Positions 7,089 to 11,643 of a stretch of DNA of 11,643 bases are shown here, piece after piece (the first letter of the stretch is position 1; the number at the start of each line of letters is the position of its first letter). The stretch is from UBA11855 sp035297385 (lineage in GTDB: Archaea; Thermoproteota; Bathyarchaeia; Bathyarchaeales; Bathycorpusculaceae): positions 1-11,643 of the forward strand of contig DATGZD010000148.1 of assembly GCA_035297385.1 (NCBI GenBank), read 5' to 3'. The notes under the pieces are model-generated. The model saw nothing but the letters and a program-made list of their open reading frames with translations, was not told the DNA's origin and did no database searches. Both the position numbers and the translations under genes were made by a program.

Positions 7089-7124
7089 GTAATGGAATTG
7101 AAGATAGCCTAGATTTGATCAAGA

Positions 7125-7358
7125 TTACTGGACAGATTCTACCTTTACGACTTCTGGGACTCTTCTTCTTAGATGAGCTTCAACGCCCTGCTTCAACGTT
7201 AATGCTGACATTGGGCAGCCCACGCAATGACCTTGTAGTCGCACTTTGACGACGCCTTTTTCCGCAGATACGAGTTGAATGTCGCCACCGTCTGCTTGAA
7301 TATTCGGTCTAACCTCATTCAAAGCATCCTGAACTTTTTGTTTAAAGTCTTCAGTCAT
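7125..7358 (-). CDS. NifU C-terminal-domain iron-sulfur protein (Nfu-like)
   Basis: This 77-residue protein is a stand-alone NifU C-terminal domain. It has IQADGGDIQLV near residues 20-30 and the CVGCP motif near 45-49, whose two Cys bind an Fe-S cluster, usually at a dimer interface. Nfu-type proteins carry or deliver clusters to apo-enzymes in the cytosol. I place the start at the ATG ending at 7358 because GGTGA lies five bases upstream and TEDFKQKVQDAL matches usual family N-termini. An ATG at 7370 would add four residues but has no ribosome site and falls in the inverted repeat. The gene has its own promoter and no operon partner, so it may be regulated separately, possibly by iron or redox state (inference). 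Confidence 0.92.
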   Translation of the reverse strand: MTEDFKQKVQDALNEVRPNIQADGGDIQLVSAEKGVVKVRLQGHCVGCPMSALTLKQGVEAHLRRRVPEVVKVESVQ

Positions 7359-7369
7359 ATATTTCACCA

Positions 7370-7398
7370 TATTTGAAAGAAACTTGCCATTTCAAATA
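7370..7398. promoter_or_regulatory. Inverted repeat over the NifU-like transcription start, candidate operator
   Basis: TATTTGAAA (7370-7378) and TTTCAAATA (7390-7398) are perfect 9-bp inverted copies separated by 11 bases, a centre-to-centre spacing of about two helical turns. They lie between the predicted TATA box (7407-7414) and the start codon at 7358, across the expected start of transcription near 7384. That is a typical place for an archaeal repressor operator. A leader hairpin is a weaker alternative. Confidence 0.45.
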
Positions 7399-7406
7399 GG
7401 TCACAT

Positions 7407-7420
7407 CTTAAAAGTTTTCC
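7407..7420 (-). promoter_or_regulatory. BRE/TATA promoter of the NifU-like gene
   Basis: On the minus strand, GGAAAA (7420-7415) followed directly by CTTTTAAG (7414-7407) fits the archaeal BRE (RNWAAW) and TATA (YTTTWWAN) patterns exactly. The expected start of transcription is near 7384, leaving a leader of about 26 bases that contains the GGTGA ribosome site. Confidence 0.55.
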
Positions 7421-7580
7421 GCTGAGTTTTGTATGTTTTGCTTGTCCTATCCCTCTTTTGCTGTATTCCAGAGGTAATATCAGTATCTTCTTACGGAAGA
7501 AAACATGAAAATCCATCAAATCCCATATATTGTTGTGTTTCGCGTTTAATCTAAAAACAGGTTTACTTGCGAGAATTACG

Positions 7581-8936
7581 ATGTATGATATGAAGAATGA
7601 GCAAACTTCCTCTCTGAGGTTTGACAGAGGCACCATTCTAATAACTGGAAATATCAGCACTCCTTATGGGAAATGGGACCCACGAGTAGGCTGTTATCGA
7701 GCGAAAGCAATGTACTATCAAGATATCTTATCCTATTTAACAGAAAGTAATATTCGATTTTTAGATCATACACCAACGCTTCCACCAGTTCAGTCATTCT
7801 CTCGCAGTATTGAGCTTCGACCTTATCAGAATGAAGCCTTACGTGAATGGCGACATGCAGGTATGAAAGGAATAATCGTATTGCCAACTGCGGCAGGAAA
7901 AACATACATTGCATTAAAGGTGATCAGTCTGCTTAAGATGCAAACGTTGATTGTAGTTCCAACTTTAGATTTAATCGATCAATGGCGGCATCAGGTTCAA
8001 ACGTTATTAGGTGTAGAGGCTGGAGCCATAGGTGGTGGTGAATACGATTTACAGATGATTACTGTTTCAACGTATGATTCTGCATATATTCATGCTGATA
8101 GACTTGGCAACAGGTTCAGGTTTTTAGTCTTTGATGAAGTTCATCATTTAGCTTCTCCTGGTTACATGCAGATTGCCGAGATGTACATAGCACCCTATCG
8201 AATGGGTTTAACTGCTACCTACGAAAGGATCGATGAAAGGCATGAGTTGCTTCCACAATTAGTTGGACCTGTAGTATACAACCGAGAAGTCGAAGAGTTG
8301 GCTGGCGATCATTTATCACCTTTTGTGCATGAAAAAGTGTATGTTGAATTATTACCCAAAGAACGTGAAAAGTACGATCGTGAGATGGGATTTTTTCGAC
8401 GGTTTTTGTTAACACGTGGAATTGAATTAAGAAGTTTTCAAGATTTCCAGAAATTTATCATGCGTACAGGCAGGGATCCAAATGCTCGAAAAGCATTATT
8501 GGCCAGAAATCGTGCTCTAAGGACTGCTTTAAATTCTGAAGCTAAACTGTCAATCTTGGCTGAACAGCTTAGGATACACAAAAACCAACGAGCGCTAATT
8601 TTCACTTTATATAATGATCTAGTCTATGAAATTAGTCGTCGATTTCTGGTTCCCGCAATTACATATCAGACGCCAAAGGAAGAACGGCGCGAAATCTTGG
8701 CAAAATTCAGGAATGGTTCGTACTCGACTATCGTAACTTCACAAGTCTTAGACGAAGGTATAGATGTTCCAGAAGCATCAGTCGGTTTCATACTTAGCGG
8801 CACAGGAAGCAAACGTGAGTATATTCAACGACTTGGTAGGCTGCTTAGAAAATCGGATGGAAAAACAGCAAAGTTAGTGGAGCTTGTTACAGACGAAACG
8901 ATGGAGGTTGGCTGGAGTTATAGACGGCACCAATAG
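7581..8936 (+). CDS. xpb: XPB/Rad25-like superfamily 2 DNA helicase
   Basis: The 451-residue protein (from ATG 7581) has the archaeal XPB layout. A short N-terminal damage-recognition-like domain (about 1-75) precedes LRPYQNEAL, Walker A LPTAAGKT (101-108), Walker B DEVHH (185-189), motif III GLTAT (209-213), an RED-like site reading ERIDER (215-220), a helical thumb-like insert (about 255-300), QVLDEGIDVP (388-397) and QRLGRLLR (416-423). XPB is a 3'-5' ATP-dependent DNA opener; in archaea it works with the nuclease Bax1, encoded 35 bases downstream, in repair and possibly transcription. The reading frame is open to a TTG at 7530, but ATG 7581 leaves room for a promoter and fits the family start; ATG 7590 is another option. 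Walker A and RED-site deviations are noted under findings. Confidence 0.93.
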   Translation: MYDMKNEQTSSLRFDRGTILITGNISTPYGKWDPRVGCYRAKAMYYQDILSYLTESNIRFLDHTPTLPPVQSFSRSIELRPYQNEALREWRHAGMKGIIVLPTAAGKTYIALKVISLLKMQTLIVVPTLDLIDQWRHQVQTLLGVEAGAIGGGEYDLQMITVSTYDSAYIHADRLGNRFRFLVFDEVHHLASPGYMQIAEMYIAPYRMGLTATYERIDERHELLPQLVGPVVYNREVEELAGDHLSPFVHEKVYVELLPKEREKYDREMGFFRRFLLTRGIELRSFQDFQKFIMRTGRDPNARKALLARNRALRTALNSEAKLSILAEQLRIHKNQRALIFTLYNDLVYEISRRFLVPAITYQTPKEERREILAKFRNGSYSTIVTSQVLDEGIDVPEASVGFILSGTGSKREYIQRLGRLLRKSDGKTAKLVELVTDETMEVGWSYRRHQ

Positions 8937-8971
8937 ATTATTTAGGCAAATGGAAGAGGTCGTTAGATAGG

Positions 8972-10558
8972 ATGTTGCTTCCAAGCGAATTTCTTGTTGT
9001 TTCAAAACGAAATGACATCATTAGACCTAAATTCGTTGAGCTTGACGACGATAATTCCGCACTCTCAGCTAATTTGATAGAGATTTACAAATCTCATGTA
9101 GGACAAAAGAAAAAGGTTCTGAAAGATTCTACAACATTGTTGGAAGTTGAAGGCTACGACTACCGCTTAATCAGAGGCTTAGCCTTCTTATTGGATGCTA
9201 GAAGCACTTTCAAGTCTAATGATGATTTTAACCCTTCAAATATACGAAGACAAATCTTCCATTTGGTAGCGGAACGTGGAGTTCCAACCTCCAAAGATGA
9301 AAGACAACAAATCATGCTATCAGCAGCTTCAATCTTGAATCTTACTGTTGAGCAGGTTGAAGAGAATCTTTACGCTGATTTAGACAATGAATTGAATTTT
9401 GAAGCGTTCAAGCCTGTTTCACCCCGAGAATTATTGTTGGAGTACAATCTGAGTTTGGCTCAGACAATATTGTTTGATTCAGTTGAACTTACATTTACTG
9501 CATCTGGAAATTGGCAAAGAATATTTCGCACGATAAAGAGTTATGGTTTGATTCACGATATCAGTAAAGATCATAACGGTGGTATTTGGGTTAAAGTTGA
9601 TGGACCTGCAAGCCTGTTTAAGCTTAATCGACGTTATGGCACATCTATGGCTAAACTCCTACCTGTCATCGTTGCGAGTCCTTCTTGGTTGGTAAAAGCG
9701 AAGATTCTATGGAAATTCAACAATGCACTTTACAATTTCAATTTAGATAATCTTCAGAATGGAGCTTTACTGCGGAAACCTCAGTACCATGATGAACTAT
9801 TCGATAGCAGTGTAGAGATGGATTTTGCTTCTAGCTTCCAGGCTCTTCAATCAGGCTGGGTGCTGAAACGTGAGCCTGAACCCATACCAGTAGGTACTCA
9901 CGTGATGATTCCCGATTTCTCTTTAGAAAAAGATGGCGAGAAAGTGTTCCTTGAAATCGTGGGTTTCTGGACAGAAGAATATTTGCTACGAAAAATTGAC
10001 AAGTTAAGTCAAACAAACGAGCATATTATCGTAGCAGTCAATGAGAGTTTAGCTTGTGATCGTGTAAAGCAATTAGAGAATCGTGGAAGACTAAACATAA
10101 TCTATTATCATAACAAAGTTCCATTAGCGCCAATTCTTCTTCATCTACAAGAGATATCACGCATAACGCATGCTAAACAAGTAAATTCTCTTCAAAACTT
10201 ATCACTCGACTTTACGGAGGATACAATAAGCTTTAGTGAATTAGCCTCTAGGCTAGGTGTTTCTGCTGAGGCAGTATCATCAGTGATTCAAGCGAAGCCT
10301 CCAAAAGATTTTGTTGTTCTGCCTAGTGGTCTAATTCGAAAAAGTAAGCTGCAAGAAATCAATAAGAAACTGGAACAATCCATACAATGTAAGCGGTTGC
10401 GTTTGCCTGAGGCTGAACGAATCATCAGCGGTGAAGGTGTAAAAGATTCATATGCCACACTGAATGCTTTAGGCTTCCGAGTGGTTTGGCATGGCATAAA
10501 TGCCGATGATGCTGATGTTCTTCCAAAAAAATCGACAAGTAATTTGGTTAACTCGTAG
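8972..10558 (+). CDS. bax1: Bax1 (DUF790) nuclease, partner of XPB
   Basis: The 528-residue protein starts with LLPSEFLVVSKRNDIIRPKF, the usual start of Bax1. Its nuclease core is seen at VEMDF (281-285), IPDFSL (313-318) and FLEIVGFWTEEYL (326-338), with Asp315 and Glu328 the likely metal ligands of a PD-(D/E)XK-like site. Bax1 binds XPB and cuts DNA around the bubble it opens, acting as the XPG-like nuclease of an archaeal excision system. A helix-turn-helix-like segment (FSELASRLGVSAEAVSSVIQ, 421-440) and about 90 more residues form a C-terminal extension. The start ATG follows GGAAGAGGT (8952-8960) by 11 bases, 35 bases after the xpb stop. Co-transcription with xpb is very likely. Confidence 0.92.
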   Translation: MLLPSEFLVVSKRNDIIRPKFVELDDDNSALSANLIEIYKSHVGQKKKVLKDSTTLLEVEGYDYRLIRGLAFLLDARSTFKSNDDFNPSNIRRQIFHLVAERGVPTSKDERQQIMLSAASILNLTVEQVEENLYADLDNELNFEAFKPVSPRELLLEYNLSLAQTILFDSVELTFTASGNWQRIFRTIKSYGLIHDISKDHNGGIWVKVDGPASLFKLNRRYGTSMAKLLPVIVASPSWLVKAKILWKFNNALYNFNLDNLQNGALLRKPQYHDELFDSSVEMDFASSFQALQSGWVLKREPEPIPVGTHVMIPDFSLEKDGEKVFLEIVGFWTEEYLLRKIDKLSQTNEHIIVAVNESLACDRVKQLENRGRLNIIYYHNKVPLAPILLHLQEISRITHAKQVNSLQNLSLDFTEDTISFSELASRLGVSAEAVSSVIQAKPPKDFVVLPSGLIRKSKLQEINKKLEQSIQCKRLRLPEAERIISGEGVKDSYATLNALGFRVVWHGINADDADVLPKKSTSNLVNS

Positions 10559-10559
10559 C

Positions 10560-10566
10560 TTTTTTT
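10560..10566 (+). terminator. T7 terminator after bax1
   Basis: Seven T begin right after the TAG stop. T-tract termination would end the xpb-bax1 transcript and separate it from prs. Confidence 0.45.
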
Positions 10567-10622
10567 GCTTTAGATAAGAAAAAATTCTTTTCAAAACATC
10601 AGCGCTTGATGTTTATGGATAA

Positions 10623-10630
10623 GTTAAAAT
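10623..10630 (+). promoter_or_regulatory. Weak TATA candidate for prs
   Basis: GTTAAAAT lies about 54 bases before the chosen prs start, giving an expected transcript start near 10653, at the right arm of the outer inverted repeat. No clear BRE precedes it. Confidence 0.25.
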
Positions 10631-10680
10631 GTGTTTGAAACCTAAAGCTACGACTTAAACAGTCATGAAGGGAATTGACT

Positions 10681-11556
10681 TTGAAGGTTGTTGTTGGTCC
10701 CTCATCGAGAGGTTTAGGTGAACAAGTAGCCAAATTATCAGGTCTTGGAATGGTGTCTGTTGTTTCTAAAGTGTTTCCTGATGGAGAATCATATGTTCGA
10801 TTAGAATCATCAGTTAAGGATGAACATGTTGCAATTGTACAGACAACATGTAGTCCTCAGGATACAAATTTAATGCAACTTGCATTTTTGATTAATGCTA
10901 CAAAACGAAACGGCGCATCAAAGGTAACTGCTATCATTCCATACTTAGCTTATGCAAGGCAAGACAAGATGTTTTTGGAGGGTGAGAATATAAGTATTGA
11001 GACTATCACGAACATGTTAAAAGCTGCAGGAATCGACCAATTAATCACAGTAAATATCCATGCAGATTCTGCTTTGAGTAGATTCCCGTTTGCAAGCAAA
11101 AATCTTAGTGCAATTCCATTGCTAGCTGAATACTTTGTCAACAAAGGCTTACAGAAAGCGTTTTCGTTAGCACCTGATAAAGGAGCATTATACATCGCAG
11201 AACAAGCTAAAGACATCTTGCATGGCGAAACTGGAAACCTTGAGAAACAACGTGACCGATACACGGGACAAACAGTACAATCAGCTAAGCATTTAGATGT
11301 AAAAGACAAAACTGTCATCATCTTTGATGATATAATTAGTACTGGCGGAACAATCGTGGGTGCAGCAGCAATTCTCAAACAACAAGGTGCATCTCAGGTC
11401 TATGCAGCCTGTGTTCATGGTTTACTTATTGGGGATGCAGAAAAACGCATCTTAGATGCAGGAGTCACAGAAATCATTAGTACAGATAGCATCCCTAGCA
11501 AAAATAGCAAAGTGTCGTTGGCACCGTTGTTGAGTGATGCCCTAAAGGCGCTATAG
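10681..11556 (+). CDS. prs: Ribose-phosphate pyrophosphokinase (PRPP synthetase)
   Basis: The 291-residue enzyme makes PRPP from ribose 5-phosphate and ATP for nucleotide, His and Trp synthesis. Family motifs seen are KVVVGPSSRGLGEQVA at the start, FPDGESYVRL, IIPYLAYARQDK (85-96), VNIHADSALSRF (124-135), LAPDKGA and the PRPP loop VIIFDDIISTGGT (212-224). I choose the TTG at 10681 over the TTG at 10675 because AAGGGA (10668-10673) is seven bases upstream and the product then begins with the usual KVVVGP; the earlier TTG would sit almost on the ribosome site. The Mg-ATP motif usually reads DxH but here is NxH. Length is normal for archaeal Prs. The next gene's start codon touches the stop, so the two form an operon. 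Confidence 0.95.
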   Translation: MKVVVGPSSRGLGEQVAKLSGLGMVSVVSKVFPDGESYVRLESSVKDEHVAIVQTTCSPQDTNLMQLAFLINATKRNGASKVTAIIPYLAYARQDKMFLEGENISIETITNMLKAAGIDQLITVNIHADSALSRFPFASKNLSAIPLLAEYFVNKGLQKAFSLAPDKGALYIAEQAKDILHGETGNLEKQRDRYTGQTVQSAKHLDVKDKTVIIFDDIISTGGTIVGAAAILKQQGASQVYAACVHGLLIGDAEKRILDAGVTEIISTDSIPSKNSKVSLAPLLSDALKAL

Positions 11557-11643
11557 TTGGCAAAACTCTTTTTTCTCCTAAGCGGTGAATACGAATCACT
11601 CTCATTCTCAGAATTGAAAGCAATCTTGGAAGTTGAAGGATAC
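11557..11643 (+). CDS. N-terminus of THUMP-domain tRNA (guanine-10-N2) methyltransferase (3' end outside window)
   Basis: Directly after the prs TAG, a TTG opens a frame that runs off the window: 29 residues starting AKLFFLLSGEYESLSFSELK and ending LEVEGY. This matches the N-terminus of archaeal Trm-G10 methyltransferases, where KLFFLLSGE is followed by a helix ending in EAEGY-like residues before the THUMP domain. The family methylates G10 of tRNA in the cytosol. With the stop and start codons touching, translation is probably coupled to prs. The catalytic domain is not in view, so the exact enzyme is inferred. Confidence 0.65.
   Translation, partial: MAKLFFLLSGEYESLSFSELKAILEVEGY

Larger units (their letters stand above)
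10553..10653. repeat. Nested inverted repeats in the bax1-prs gap
   Basis: TCGTAGCTTT (10553-10562) at the bax1 end and AAAGCTACGA (10644-10653) before prs form a perfect 10-bp inverted pair enclosing the gap. Inside are AAGAA/TTCTT (10576-10589) and a perfect 8-bp hairpin, AAACATCA with loop GCGCT and TGATGTTT (10594-10614). Together they could form a structured leader or hold regulator sites for prs. Confidence 0.4.

Noticed and set aside
7399..7660. Minus-strand frame between the NifU-like gene and xpb
   Set aside because: It overlaps the conserved xpb N-terminus, covers a predicted promoter, and shows no ribosome site or domain.
10950..11378. 142-codon minus-strand frame inside prs
   Set aside because: It is the antisense of the conserved PRPP synthetase motifs.
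1..11643. CRISPR arrays, tRNA or rRNA genes, insertion sequences, phage genes
   Set aside because: I found no regular repeat-spacer pattern, cloverleaf or CCA-end element, transposase motif or phage protein on either strand.

Overview
The window looks like archaeal chromosome. It carries an uncharacterised kinase/RNA-binding pair of the UPF0200 and UPF0201 families, an XPB-like helicase followed by its nuclease partner Bax1, HMG-CoA reductase for isoprenoid lipids, the start of a THUMP-type tRNA methyltransferase, and BRE/TATA-like promoters. Large PQQ-type surface proteins with one C-terminal membrane anchor and many N-glycosylation sequons, next to these genes, suggest the TACK side of the archaea, possibly Bathyarchaeia. 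That placement is inference; no rRNA or marker tree is available here.

Layout. Positions 1-2499 (+) hold the 3' part of a large PQQ-repeat cell-surface protein. A T-rich spacer (2500-2867) separates it from a convergent, broken paralogue on the minus strand (about 2868-3460). That remnant has lost its 5' part and carries a one-base frameshift that cuts off its membrane anchor. Its truncated 5' end abuts a second, plus-strand coding-like fragment (about 3463-3597), so two broken genes meet at one breakpoint. A tight plus-strand cluster follows: UPF0200 P-loop kinase, UPF0201 RNA-binding-like protein and a metallo-beta-lactamase/beta-CASP nuclease (3678-5648), probably for RNA metabolism. Next is a class II HMG-CoA reductase (5710-6975), convergent with a short NifU-C-domain iron-sulfur protein on the minus strand (7125-7358). 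The NifU-like gene has a good BRE/TATA promoter and an inverted repeat across the predicted start of transcription.

The right side has the XPB helicase (7581-8936) and Bax1 nuclease (8972-10558) as a DNA-repair/transcription pair. A structured 122-bp gap leads to ribose-phosphate pyrophosphokinase (10681-11556), and the TTG of a Trm-G10-like tRNA methyltransferase (11557 on, cut by the window) directly abuts the prs stop codon.

Most of the window is conserved archaeal housekeeping. The parts most worth a second look are the PQQ paralogue wreck and its breakpoint, the YLHMQ block shared by the two PQQ proteins, the operator-like repeat at the NifU-like promoter, the direct repeat ahead of the UPF0200 cluster, the structured prs leader, and motif deviations in XPB, Prs and the beta-CASP protein. 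I see no CRISPR array, insertion sequence, tRNA or rRNA, and no clear new defence or mobile system.
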